DNA of 64,000 nt from JBPRGH01 sp051418055 (lineage in GTDB: Bacteria; Bacteroidota; Bacteroidia; Cytophagales; Cyclobacteriaceae), in assembly GCA_051418055.1 (NCBI GenBank), contig JBPRGH010000144.1, positions 65,639 to 129,638 of the forward strand, in the 5' to 3' direction. The notes under the pieces are model-generated. The model searched no databases. It saw nothing but the letters and a program-made list of their open reading frames with translations, and was not told the DNA's origin. This document shows positions 1 to 9,202 of the stretch, one piece after another (position 1 is the stretch's first letter; every line of letters begins with the position of its first letter). Position numbers and translations under genes: made by a program.

Positions 1-1
1 C

Positions 2-1276
2 ACTAAATGTTCCTTTATTGTTACGGTAACAGAGTCTGGTTCTCCGGTGAGTTTAAAATGCCCTGAGGATATTGTAAGTACCGCTGATTCCTTATGTCAG
101 GCTGTGGTAAGATGGACGGAACCCTCAATAAATGATCATTGTGAATATAACCTTACAAGTAATCATTTTCCCGGTGATACTTTTTATCTGGGAACAACAA
201 CAGTTACATATATAGCAACAGATGTAGAAGGTGATAGTATAACCTGTTCATTTGATGTCATAGTTAATGATGAAATGGCTCCTGTATTATCAGATTGTCC
301 TTCAGATATTATATTGACGGTGGATACTACCTGTGAAGCGATCGTATCATGGACACCACCAACTGCATCAGATAATTGCTCTGTCACTTTAACCAGTACT
401 CATAACTCCGGAGATATTTTTCCTTTAGGAACAACAACGGTAACATACACAGCAATGGATGTAGCCGGGAATAGTAACACATGCTCGTTTAATGTTATTG
501 TTAAGGATGAGATTCCGCCGGTAATCTTACATTGCCCGTCAGAGATCATAGTTTATGCTAATACTTTCTGTGAAGCCACTGTATCATGGGAGCCACCAAC
601 GACAACAGATAATTGCTCTGTCACATTAAGTAGTACTCATAATCCCGGTGATAATTTTCAATATGGAATAACCACTGTGTTATATACGGCAACAGATGAT
701 TCAGGAAATATCGCGGTATGCAAATTTGATGTGATCGTACGAAATGAACAACCTCCGATATTTACAGGATGTCCTGAGGATATTTATTTAGAAACTGATG
801 AATCAGGTCAGGCCATCGGGGAATGGGAGGTTCCTGGTGTTGAGGTTGCTTGTGGGGATGTTATAGTAGAATCTTCTCATGAACCAGGTGATTATTTTCC
901 TGTGGGAATTACAGAAGTAGAATATACGGCGACGGATGAAAACGGATATAAATCAACCTGTAGTTTTAATATAAATGTGGTGCAAAAAAACCTCGAATTT
1001 AAGGTAATAAAATTTTTCACACCTAATGGTGATGGCCAGAATGATGTGTGGGAATTATCAAATATTGAAAACTTTCGGGATAATACTGTAGTTATTGTTG
1101 ACCGGTGGGGGAGTGAAGTATATAAGGCTTCTGGTTATGATAATGAAAGAATAGTTTGGACAGGATTAAATAAAAATGGCAATCCTGTACCTACAGGTAC
1201 CTATTATTATTTCATTACAGTAACCTTCAGGTCAGAAGTAATTGAAAGAAAAGGGTTTATTGAATTGGTAAGGTAG
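2..1276 (+). CDS. T9SS-secreted HYR-repeat adhesin, 3' part of gene
   Basis: The reading frame is open from base 2, so the gene starts upstream of the window. The GTG at 47 lies inside a repeat and is not a real start. Four HYR (hyalin-type, Ig-like) domains each begin with a CP[ES][DE]I motif at 59, 296, 533 and 770, exactly 237 nt (79 residues) apart. The tail from about 998 has the FFTPNGDGQND motif, a WG..VY segment and a GTYYY strand. This is the type B C-terminal sorting domain of gliding-motility-associated proteins, which T9SS recognises. The product should be a secreted or cell-surface adhesin. A PorP/SprF gene follows after one base, the usual partner arrangement. Ligand unknown. 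Confidence 0.9.
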   Translation, partial: TKCSFIVTVTESGSPVSLKCPEDIVSTADSLCQAVVRWTEPSINDHCEYNLTSNHFPGDTFYLGTTTVTYIATDVEGDSITCSFDVIVNDEMAPVLSDCPSDIILTVDTTCEAIVSWTPPTASDNCSVTLTSTHNSGDIFPLGTTTVTYTAMDVAGNSNTCSFNVIVKDEIPPVILHCPSEIIVYANTFCEATVSWEPPTTTDNCSVTLSSTHNPGDNFQYGITTVLYTATDDSGNIAVCKFDVIVRNEQPPIFTGCPEDIYLETDESGQAIGEWEVPGVEVACGDVIVESSHEPGDYFPVGITEVEYTATDENGYKSTCSFNINVVQKNLEFKVIKFFTPNGDGQNDVWELSNIENFRDNTVVIVDRWGSEVYKASGYDNERIVWTGLNKNGNPVPTGTYYYFITVTFRSEVIERKGFIELVR

Positions 1277-1277
1277 T

Positions 1278-2216
1278 ATGCCAGGGCTTCAGGTAATATC
1301 ATATTATAAATTTTTCCTTTACCTGACAATAGGGATAATTCTTCCTGTATTAAAGGGTGCAGCACAACAGCAAATTCAATATACGCAATACATGTATGAT
1401 GGATTAGTATTGAATCCGGCTTATGCAGGAGCAGATGAGGCTTTAAGCCTGACCTTTATTACGCGTGATCAATGGTCCGGGTTAGAAGGAGCACCGAATT
1501 CTCAAACTTTAAGTGGCCATACATTATTTAAACAAAATAATTTAGGGGTGGGGATTATAATTAATAATGATCAAATCGGTGTACATCGCAAATTAAAAAT
1601 ATTAAGCAGTTACGCTTATCATCTTAGTATCAATAAAAATTCACTCATTTCTTTTGGTCTCCAGGCGGGAATTAATAACCGCAGATCAGATTATGGTTCT
1701 ATTTTAGGTGAGGCCGGTAATGATCCTCTAATTAGTAATACTTTATTAACCCATACTTCTTTTAATTTGGGTGCAGGAATTTATTTCAGGAGTGAAAAAT
1801 TAGATATAGGATACTCTGCACCTGATATGATCCCTGAGAATTTCCGTATTAATGATACAATTTCGGTCAAATTCAAAAACCTTAACCATTTTATTTTTTC
1901 GAAATATAGGATAACAATTAATGAGAATGTGGACGTGGCGCCAAGTGTGTTACTAAAGTATATGAGTGGGATTCCTTTATCCTATGATATGAACTTAAAT
2001 TTTATATATCGTAAAGTTCTGATCACAGGTTTTTCTTACCGAAAGAATGAGTCCATTGACTTCCTGTTAAAGCTTCAGGCCACTCCTCAGTTACAATTAG
2101 GATATTCTTATGATCACCCTATCAATCAGGTCTCCCAGTTGTCAAATGCTTCTCATGAACTAATGGTGCATTACCTTTTTAGTTTCAAACAGAAAAATGT
2201 AGCCTCACCACGATGA
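1278..2216 (+). CDS. PorP/SprF family type IX secretion membrane protein
   Basis: The protein has an N-terminal signal sequence (about residues 1-29, ending GAAQQ), then the family-typical QYTQYMYDGLVLNPAYAGA block, in which the conserved NPAYAG motif is plain. Alternating beta strands run to the C-terminus. At 312 residues it has the usual PorP/SprF length. Members form outer-membrane barrels that associate with T9SS and with type B CTD cargo encoded next door. The gene starts one base after the adhesin stop and overlaps the next gene by 4 nt (ATGA), so the genes are translationally coupled. It probably helps place the upstream HYR adhesin on the surface. Confidence 0.93.
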   Translation: MPGLQVISYYKFFLYLTIGIILPVLKGAAQQQIQYTQYMYDGLVLNPAYAGADEALSLTFITRDQWSGLEGAPNSQTLSGHTLFKQNNLGVGIIINNDQIGVHRKLKILSSYAYHLSINKNSLISFGLQAGINNRRSDYGSILGEAGNDPLISNTLLTHTSFNLGAGIYFRSEKLDIGYSAPDMIPENFRINDTISVKFKNLNHFIFSKYRITINENVDVAPSVLLKYMSGIPLSYDMNLNFIYRKVLITGFSYRKNESIDFLLKLQATPQLQLGYSYDHPINQVSQLSNASHELMVHYLFSFKQKNVASPR

Positions 2217-3826
2217 AGTTATTTGATCAAAAATATTACTTCCTTTTAGTTTGGCTAATTTTATTGCCCATATTTGATGTAAAAAGCCAGCAGACAGTAT
2301 TTAATTTATTTAAATCTGATATTGAACTTGCTGATCGACATTATAACAATGGAAATTATGTTGATGCATTAGATTTATATATTAGCGCTTTAAAAAATAA
2401 TGAAGATCCTTCAAGTGTAAATTTAAAAATAGCCCGTTGTTATTACTTTCTTAAGGATTATCAGAAGGCAGTAAAGGTATACGATAAGGTTTTAAATGGC
2501 CTTAATTCATCTGATACATTTTTTTATGCCGAAGCACAGGCCGCTATTGGTGATTATAAAAAAGCAATAGAATCATACAAAGAATATCTTTCTAATAATC
2601 CCTCTAATGAGCTCATCAAGAAAAAGATCTGGAGATTAGATAATATTGAATATTTATATGAAAATGCAAAACATTTTGTAATTCGTGAATTGCCTATTAA
2701 CTCCAGCTATGGTGATCTAAATGCTGTCCCCTATAGCTCAGGAATTGTGTTTGTTTCTAACCGTAAAGAGCTGGAGCTAATAGAAAACATTGATGCTTCT
2801 CTAAATGCACCTTTCTACAGGATGTATTTTTCAGAAACAACTGAAGATTTAAATTCTGTAAATAAAACAATTCACTACAATAAACCTGTCCTCTTTAGTA
2901 AAGAGCTTCATACTAAATTTCACTATGGTCCTGCAGCTTTTTATCATAAAGAAAAGAAAATGGTATTTGCTACAGCAGGCAGTGAGGTAAATGTTGGACA
3001 GGAAAAGAAATTACAGCTTTATTTTGCTCAAGAACATGAAGGCATATGGAAAATTACAGAAGCATTTCCTTTTAATGACCCTAAACACTCATTAAGTAGC
3101 CCTACAATAACTGAGGATGGTGATTTATTATTTTTTTCATCAGATAATGAAGGGGGATATGGCGGTAAGGATATTTATAAATCAGTAAAAAAGGATGGAA
3201 ACTGGACAAAACCTGTTAATGTCGGAGAAGAAATTAATACTCCATACGATGAAGTGTTCCCTTATATCCATTTAGGCAAAACCCTCTATTTTTCTTCAAA
3301 TGGCCACGCAGGTTTTGGTGGTTTAGATATTTTTAAATCAAAAATATCCGCTAGCGAATATGGGGAAGTTGAAAATTTGGGATATCCACTTAACACTAAC
3401 TATGATGACTTTGGTATTACAGTAGATTCGCTGAATACACATGGGTATCTTACATCAAATCGAAAAAACGGTGGATATAATGATGATATCTATGAATTTG
3501 ATATGAATATTCAGCCTTACCCTATAAATATTTCGGGTAAAATTAAGTATATTGAAAATAATTGGGCTGATTCATCTAAACTAAAGATTTTACCTAATGT
3601 TAAACTAGTTTTAATTGATAATGCCAGAAACGTTGTAGTCGCTGAAACTCAGTCTGATGGTGAAGGTAATTTTACAATTAATGTACCGTATTTTAGCGAA
3701 TACAAATTACGTGTCTCCGGTAAAGAGATTGGTGAGGGAATTGTAAGTTTTGCAGTTCCTAAACATAAAAAGCTTAATAACGAATACGAGATTGTGGTGG
3801 TAAAGGATGAATTCAGATCCTACTGA
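2213..3826 (+). CDS. TPR/PD40 surface protein, PorE-like without OmpA domain
   Basis: A signal peptide (about residues 1-25) is followed by TPR-like helices (about 33-145). A PD40/WD40-like beta-propeller region (about 230-425) shows three repeats: LLFFSSDNEGGYGGKDIY, LYFSSNGHAGFGGLDIF and LTSNRKNGGYNDDIYEF. The last 100 residues look like a carboxypeptidase-regulatory beta-sandwich. This order matches PorE-type T9SS proteins, but their C-terminal OmpA peptidoglycan-binding domain is absent. The protein ends at 537 residues with a normal stop and no sign of a frameshift. It overlaps the PorP/SprF gene by 4 nt. I infer a periplasmic or outer-membrane accessory role in the same complex. Confidence 0.85.
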   Translation: MKLFDQKYYFLLVWLILLPIFDVKSQQTVFNLFKSDIELADRHYNNGNYVDALDLYISALKNNEDPSSVNLKIARCYYFLKDYQKAVKVYDKVLNGLNSSDTFFYAEAQAAIGDYKKAIESYKEYLSNNPSNELIKKKIWRLDNIEYLYENAKHFVIRELPINSSYGDLNAVPYSSGIVFVSNRKELELIENIDASLNAPFYRMYFSETTEDLNSVNKTIHYNKPVLFSKELHTKFHYGPAAFYHKEKKMVFATAGSEVNVGQEKKLQLYFAQEHEGIWKITEAFPFNDPKHSLSSPTITEDGDLLFFSSDNEGGYGGKDIYKSVKKDGNWTKPVNVGEEINTPYDEVFPYIHLGKTLYFSSNGHAGFGGLDIFKSKISASEYGEVENLGYPLNTNYDDFGITVDSLNTHGYLTSNRKNGGYNDDIYEFDMNIQPYPINISGKIKYIENNWADSSKLKILPNVKLVLIDNARNVVVAETQSDGEGNFTINVPYFSEYKLRVSGKEIGEGIVSFAVPKHKKLNNEYEIVVVKDEFRSY

Positions 3827-3844
3827 TAATATTTTAATGTATAG

Positions 3845-5968
3845 ATGAAGGGAAATTGGAGATATATATTTGAGTTACAATGGTCAAAGATATTCTTTAT
3901 CTGCCTTTGTTTTATATTTTTTGAAACCTCTCAACTTTTAGCTCAGGAAAAACAGGTGTATCAAATAAAGACCCTGGATGAGCAGCTTGATAGGTATACT
4001 AATATCAAAATATCCCTCAACGGAAATGAGTATTTTTCAATGGGAGATAAAGGTGTTGCTTTTGTTGAATTGTATAACAAAGATCTTCCTATACATACTA
4101 TAGAAATAGATAATAAGCAGCTTGAAGCTGCCTCATGGAATTTTTCAAAAGGAATTCTGGAGATCATTATAAGGAAGAAAAAATATCATGTTGTAGAATT
4201 ATTAGTGAAGGGTACTGATAATAAAGTTCTGAGCAATACCAATATTACTTTTAATGGCAGAAAAACTTTAACAGCTGCAACAAATTACCAGGGATTTGTT
4301 GAACTACCCCTCGCCCTGGATGAAAAACCTGCATCTATTGATCAATTTAATATTAAAGGTTTCGATATAAAGGAGCTGAAAACTGCAGACGGAGAGAATA
4401 TACTAATAGTAGAAAAAATTATTATAAAAGAGGATGATAAGAACAATGTAATTGTGCAGGAGAAACCTTTATCTTCTTCAAATGTATTTTCTGATTTTGA
4501 TATCTCAAAGCTTGATTCTATTGAATCCTTAACTGTTTTCTACGCTGTTTTTAAAAATTATCAAATAGAGGAGCTGGATGAGGAAACACGACAAAAAGTA
4601 GATGCTAAGTTTAATGAGCTTGTTACAAAAATGAAGGATTCCCTTAGCCAAAATGCTTTAACGTTAATTAGCAGTGTTTCAGATACAAGCTATGTACAGG
4701 ATGATATAAAGAACCTCCTAAAACAGGCAAAAGAGGAAAATTTTATACTTGAGGGACAGCAGGAACAATTTGAGGAAAAAATTGAAATGGTAAGTAATAA
4801 ACTTGCTGCTGGCCTGGAAAATCTTGATGAGGCTTCCAGGGTAAGCCTATTGGAAGACTTGAACCTACTCGAACAGATCCTTACCGAAAATGAGAATAAA
4901 TTTTACCGAAATCAGACTAATTACCGTCAGATGGTAAATAACCTGAAAGAGCGATTTTTTGATATTGAAGATCTGGAAAACAGATTATCATTAAGTGAGG
5001 CACAGCGACTGGAGGAGCAGCGTGTTTTCAGACAGCGGTTAATCTTAGTTTTGCTAATAGCTGCTGTTTTTGCTATTCTGGTTATTCTTTTAGTATATTT
5101 TAGTAATAAGCTTAAAAAACAGAAAAAGGAACTAGTTGTGGCCAATACTGAAGTTCAGAGAGTAAATGAAAATCTCGAAAATTTAGTATTTGAACGAACA
5201 AAATTACTTGAAGAAACAAATAAAGAACTGGATACTGTCCTTTACAGGGCTTCCCATGATCTAAGATCTCCTATTTGTTCTATTACGGGTCTTTGCAATC
5301 TTGCAAGTACTTTATCAAATGGTGAGAATGCAGAGCTTTATGAAAAAATGATCCTAACTACTCAGGGAATGGATCGGCTTTTACAAAAGCTAAGTGTTAT
5401 CAGTGAAATAAATCAACCTGGTGAATTTACTCCAGTAAAACTTGCTGATGTGGTTGAAGATGTTCATAGCCAGTTTTCTAAGATGATTGAGGAAAACAAC
5501 ATCAATTTTGTTGTGGATTGCCCTGAAAACTTCCTTTTCTACTCAAATCCTGAGCTACTAAGGATCATATTAAGCAATCTTATTGAGAACGCTTTATTCT
5601 ACTGTATGTTAAAAGATTCTACACACCATCAGGTAATATTAAAGATTAAAGTTAATAAGGAGAATGTTACGTTAAGCCTATATGACAATGGTGTAGGGGT
5701 TGATCAATCCGTTAGCAATAAGCTGTTTGATATGTTCTTCAGGGGGAACGAATATTCCAAGGGGAATGGACTTGGGTTATATATAGTCCAAAAAAGCGTA
5801 CAGGTTTTAAAAGGTGAAATTGTTGTAGAATCCGAACCCGGGAAATATTCCAAATTCATTGTACATCTGCCAAAAATAAAAGCCGGTAAGAAGGCGATAA
5901 AAGCTGCTGAAAATGAGCTGAAAACTACTAAAAAGATGACAAAAGAAATACAGAAAGTTCACATCTAA
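3845..5968 (+). CDS. Membrane sensor histidine kinase linked to the T9SS operon
   Basis: The protein begins with a signal sequence or membrane anchor (residues 1-33). A periplasmic beta-rich sensor region (about 35-190) looks like regulatory beta-sandwich domains, and long charged helices likely to form coiled coils follow (about 215-395). One transmembrane segment lies at about 398-420. The cytoplasmic kinase core has the H-box RASHDLRSP (His471), an N-box near 582 (NLIENAL), DNGVGV near 615 and GNGLGLYI near 640. No receiver domain is attached and no regulator lies next to it. It starts 18 nt after the PD40 gene in the same direction. Kinases of this layout commonly accompany PorP/SprF operons, so it may sense the state of the surface complex. 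That role is inferred. Confidence 0.88.
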   Translation: MKGNWRYIFELQWSKIFFICLCFIFFETSQLLAQEKQVYQIKTLDEQLDRYTNIKISLNGNEYFSMGDKGVAFVELYNKDLPIHTIEIDNKQLEAASWNFSKGILEIIIRKKKYHVVELLVKGTDNKVLSNTNITFNGRKTLTAATNYQGFVELPLALDEKPASIDQFNIKGFDIKELKTADGENILIVEKIIIKEDDKNNVIVQEKPLSSSNVFSDFDISKLDSIESLTVFYAVFKNYQIEELDEETRQKVDAKFNELVTKMKDSLSQNALTLISSVSDTSYVQDDIKNLLKQAKEENFILEGQQEQFEEKIEMVSNKLAAGLENLDEASRVSLLEDLNLLEQILTENENKFYRNQTNYRQMVNNLKERFFDIEDLENRLSLSEAQRLEEQRVFRQRLILVLLIAAVFAILVILLVYFSNKLKKQKKELVVANTEVQRVNENLENLVFERTKLLEETNKELDTVLYRASHDLRSPICSITGLCNLASTLSNGENAELYEKMILTTQGMDRLLQKLSVISEINQPGEFTPVKLADVVEDVHSQFSKMIEENNINFVVDCPENFLFYSNPELLRIILSNLIENALFYCMLKDSTHHQVILKIKVNKENVTLSLYDNGVGVDQSVSNKLFDMFFRGNEYSKGNGLGLYIVQKSVQVLKGEIVVESEPGKYSKFIVHLPKIKAGKKAIKAAENELKTTKKMTKEIQKVHI

Positions 5969-6011
5969 AAGATATTTTCCTCAATAGCTGTTCACCGCGA
6001 CTAAAGAGGTA

Positions 6012-7517
6012 TTAAACCTGCTGGTTAGCAGTATCATTAATGTCGTTTGATACATTTTCTGATCTCCATGACTCAACTTTATCAAGCGGATATATTGGAC
6101 GGGGGATATATTTATAATCCAGCTCAAAAACATCAATATTTGTCACACCTTTTGTCTGCACATATAATGTTTGGCGGTTGTATTTCCAGTAAAATAATCG
6201 GAAAGGAAAAAGGTTTTTAACGACTATAACATCGGCTTTCCATAGATTAAGGCCCAGTTTTGTGAAGAATGAGGGTTTAAATGCAGGGCAGGGAAGGGTG
6301 GTAATGATAAGGTGCAGCTTATCCTTCACCATAACAGCAGTTTTACCATATCTGCTATCGTCGAGAAATATTAATTTCCCTGTAAAAGTAACTGGCTGAT
6401 TAAATAATTTATCCAACTTACCACCCACCTCAACTGTAATATTTTTATTAAGCTGAGATTCATTTAATTGGCTTACGGTCACTTCGTCACAAAGCGGTAT
6501 ATAGGCAGTTAATTCTTTTCCATACTTCATCAGAGCCTGTAGAATAAAAGTATTTTCTCCGGGTGCTCCTGCAGCGACTAAATCGGAAATATCCGAAATT
6601 ATAGAGGTACCGATTCGTTTGCGCCACCATGACCTCTTTACCTTTTCAATAGCTTCCTCAGGAGTTAATGGTTCGGGATGAGGATGGTCTTTAACAGCCC
6701 AGTTCATTTCACTCAATTCTTCACAAAGCCGCTGTGCTAACTCAGGATCATCATCTGTAACTACCACACAGCTCCAGCCAACTTCCGGAGCATCGATCCA
6801 GATATGGACCATAAACGTAGAGAGGCTTATTACCTTTGGGTTACGCTCCATTTTTTTCATGTGCCTGAAAATTTTTCGCATAGGAGCTATAAAATCGATA
6901 TTAAAACCACCACCCTTTAATAGAGGCAGCTTTTGAAAAGCCATAGTAGGTTTTATTTCTCCGAAAACCGTTTGTATAAGCATTTTTCCACTTCTGAAAC
7001 CTACCTTGTTATGATCGCGGTGAGGATTGGTACGGTATGCATTAATGAATGTAGCATGGTCAACAAGCTGTCGGGTAATATTTGCATGAAGGTCGCAGGA
7101 AACAGCAACAGGCATTTCATTTCCAATTAGTTTTCTAATCTCTACAAGCAGGTCTCCCTCCGGATCATGAATATTTTCAACACCCATAGCGCCATGGACT
7201 GAGAAATAAATACCATCTACCTTGTTTTCCTTCAGGCGTTGTAAAATATGAGAGGTGAAATGCTCAAAAACTTCAGCTTTTATTTTTCCTCCTGAATGAG
7301 ACCAGGCTGCTAATATTGGGACTATTTCTACCTTGCCTTTTCCAAAACGTTTTACTGCTTTTCTGAAACCATCAACCTGTAGCCGATGCTTATCACCGCC
7401 TTTATGAACGTCTTCATCGTAGTATAAAGCAAGAGATTCAAAATTTCGAAGTTCTGTAGTAACAGGAGAGAAGGTATTAGTTTCCTGGTGCAGTTCAATA
7501 AGAGCTAGTTTATACAT
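6012..7517 (-). CDS. M81 family metallopeptidase (MlrC-like)
   Basis: The 501-residue protein matches the MlrC family throughout. It begins with an ELHQETNTFSP block (residues 8-18). It has FSVHGAMG (105-112), CDLHAN (141-146, probable zinc ligands Asp142 and His144) and YRTNPHRD (161-168). The C-terminal half has DISDLVAAGAPGENTFIL (about 308-326), the usual junction of the family. MlrC was named for hydrolysing linearised microcystin products, but most members have unknown substrates, probably small peptides or amides. No signal peptide is visible, so it is expected in the cytoplasm. The gene converges on the T9SS operon, with 43 nt between the two stop codons. Confidence 0.93.
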   Translation of the reverse strand: MYKLALIELHQETNTFSPVTTELRNFESLALYYDEDVHKGGDKHRLQVDGFRKAVKRFGKGKVEIVPILAAWSHSGGKIKAEVFEHFTSHILQRLKENKVDGIYFSVHGAMGVENIHDPEGDLLVEIRKLIGNEMPVAVSCDLHANITRQLVDHATFINAYRTNPHRDHNKVGFRSGKMLIQTVFGEIKPTMAFQKLPLLKGGGFNIDFIAPMRKIFRHMKKMERNPKVISLSTFMVHIWIDAPEVGWSCVVVTDDDPELAQRLCEELSEMNWAVKDHPHPEPLTPEEAIEKVKRSWWRKRIGTSIISDISDLVAAGAPGENTFILQALMKYGKELTAYIPLCDEVTVSQLNESQLNKNITVEVGGKLDKLFNQPVTFTGKLIFLDDSRYGKTAVMVKDKLHLIITTLPCPAFKPSFFTKLGLNLWKADVIVVKNLFPFRLFYWKYNRQTLYVQTKGVTNIDVFELDYKYIPRPIYPLDKVESWRSENVSNDINDTANQQV

Positions 7518-7604
7518 TAAATTTTAGCTGAAAAAAAATTAAAAATAAGCTACAGGCTATTAACAGGTTGAGGCTAGTTAAAGTTGGGATTAAAAAATAA
7601 TTAG

Positions 7605-7635
7605 GGTGCAGCAATTATAATTTCTTTGCTGCACC
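7605..7635 (-). terminator. Rho-independent-type terminator after the DHOD-like gene
   Basis: GGTGCAGCAA (7605-7614) pairs perfectly with TTGCTGCACC (7626-7635) around an 11-nt loop. On the minus strand the stem is followed by CCTAATTATTTTTTAATC, a U-rich run. It lies about 80 nt beyond the stop of the gene at 7717-8769. On the plus strand TTTTAATT also follows the stem, so it could work in both directions. Confidence 0.7.
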
Positions 7636-7716
7636 TTTTAATTCCCCAGAAAAATATGTTTGTCGAAAAGTATTCTGTCGTTATAACAAAAATCAATTTT
7701 CTACAATATTTATCAT

Positions 7717-8769
7717 TTAATAATCACCAGCTGAACTTTTTAACTCATCATCCATTTCTCTTGGATGATATTTCATGAATAATTCAGATCTCATCAGTAT
7801 ATCTATGTACTGTGCGCGTTTGTAAGTAAATGGGTCAGGCAGCTTTTCTTTAGAAAGTTTTCCCTGGAAATCATCAAGAGATTCATATCCCTTTTTCTTC
7901 ATCCAGTTCCTAATATCCTCTATTATTGTCGTAATAGTAGGGATTCCCTTTTTGTAAATTGCACTCACGATCTGCACAGCATCAGCACCAGCCAAAATCA
8001 TTTTTATTACATCCCTGCCTGTAAGGATACCTGTATTGCTTATAATGCTTCCCCGAATGTTCTTATGTAAAAGACCGGCATAGCGAAGAGCCAGACGGTT
8101 ATCAGTTGAATTGCTAAAGTTATACGGATAATGGTGTTTTTCATATTGTATATTTATATCGGGCTGAAACAGGCGATTAAATAAAATAAAACCACCCACA
8201 CCGCTTTTATCCATTTGTTTAATTAGCCTCAACGCATTCGTATAATATGGACTTAGCTTAATAAATATCGGGAGGCGCACCGCAGCCTTTATCAGCTCTA
8301 CAGTTTTTAGCTGCTTATCCTCTATTTCATCTGAACCTATGTCAAAGTCGATATTATTGTGATAAAAATTAAGTTCGAGAGCATCAATTCCGGTATCCTC
8401 CATTTTAAGGGCAAAATCAAGCCAGGTTTCATCATTTATACAGTTAAGGCTACCAATAAGTGGTATTTTAACATGTTTCCTGGCTTCTTTAAGACGTAAA
8501 AAATGTTCAGTAGGATCAGCAGGGTTAACCTTTGGTAAAAAGGTTGAATTTTCAGTATCTATATTGCTGTAATATTCCCGCATCTCATCCAGTTGATGTT
8601 TATCCAGCTGTAGCTGCTCCTCAAAGAGAGATTTGTAAACAATAGCTGCTGCACCTGCTTCTTCCAATCTAACAAGGTGATCAACATCTGTACTGATATT
8701 ACTTGCCCCGACTACAATTGGATTTTCAAGGGTTAATCCCCCATAAATAGTTGAAAGACTAATGCTCAT
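7717..8769 (-). CDS. Dihydroorotate dehydrogenase-like flavoprotein
   Basis: The 350-residue protein is a DHOD-type TIM barrel. It opens with TIYGGLTLENPIVVGASN and has IPLIGSLNC on an inner strand, DALELNFY, LPIFIKLSPYY and GGFILFNRL. The C-terminal phosphate-binding region reads SNTGILTGRDV and AGADAVQIVSAIYKKG. These features indicate FMN binding. The group is usually annotated as DHOD-like and is not the biosynthetic PyrD; the substrate is uncertain. No pyrimidine genes lie nearby. A strong terminator follows, so it looks monocistronic. Confidence 0.88.
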   Translation of the reverse strand: MSISLSTIYGGLTLENPIVVGASNISTDVDHLVRLEEAGAAAIVYKSLFEEQLQLDKHQLDEMREYYSNIDTENSTFLPKVNPADPTEHFLRLKEARKHVKIPLIGSLNCINDETWLDFALKMEDTGIDALELNFYHNNIDFDIGSDEIEDKQLKTVELIKAAVRLPIFIKLSPYYTNALRLIKQMDKSGVGGFILFNRLFQPDINIQYEKHHYPYNFSNSTDNRLALRYAGLLHKNIRGSIISNTGILTGRDVIKMILAGADAVQIVSAIYKKGIPTITTIIEDIRNWMKKKGYESLDDFQGKLSKEKLPDPFTYKRAQYIDILMRSELFMKYHPREMDDELKSSAGDY

Positions 8770-9124
8770 GTCATTAATATTTAATTATTTGATTGGTATT
8801 TTTCGTTAATTCGCTGTGTCTGATTAATATCAACGAACTTACCAAGAAGTTATACCGCTTTCGGATGGGTAAGATTCTTGTACCTGATTACGTCGTGTAG
8901 ATGACCTGATTATAAAAGTCTTAATTCTTATTATAAACATAATTCTCATAACCATCAGATCAACTGTCATACATCAGTAAATGGAATGATTTTGATCATT
9001 AATAAAAAATTTAAATACATTTGAGATAAGTAAAACCCAGCCTGGTTTTTTGCCAAAGTATTAGGTTATAGCGGATTATTAAAATAATATTATATTATAT
9101 TCGTAGTTCAAATTTTGCGAAGAA
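8770..9124. other. Intergenic region between divergent genes
   Basis: This stretch separates the DHOD-like gene from the transporter gene on the other strand. It is AT-rich. I see no further gene or RNA. The only signal I can support is the promoter-like pair at 8991-9023. Confidence 0.5.
8991..9023 (+). promoter_or_regulatory. Bacteroidota-type promoter for the transporter-acyltransferase operon
   Basis: A TTTG (8991-8994) and a TACATTTG (9016-9023) are 21 nt apart. This fits the Bacteroidota primary-sigma consensus of TTTG at about -33 and TAnnTTTG at about -7. It points rightward and lies roughly 100 nt before the likely translation start of the transporter. Confidence 0.6.
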
Positions 9125-9202
9125 ATCGAGCCGGTAGATCATATAGCAATAAATTTTAACAGGGATTCGCTCATTATCCTCAATCTTTGCCTTGCTGTTA
9201 TA

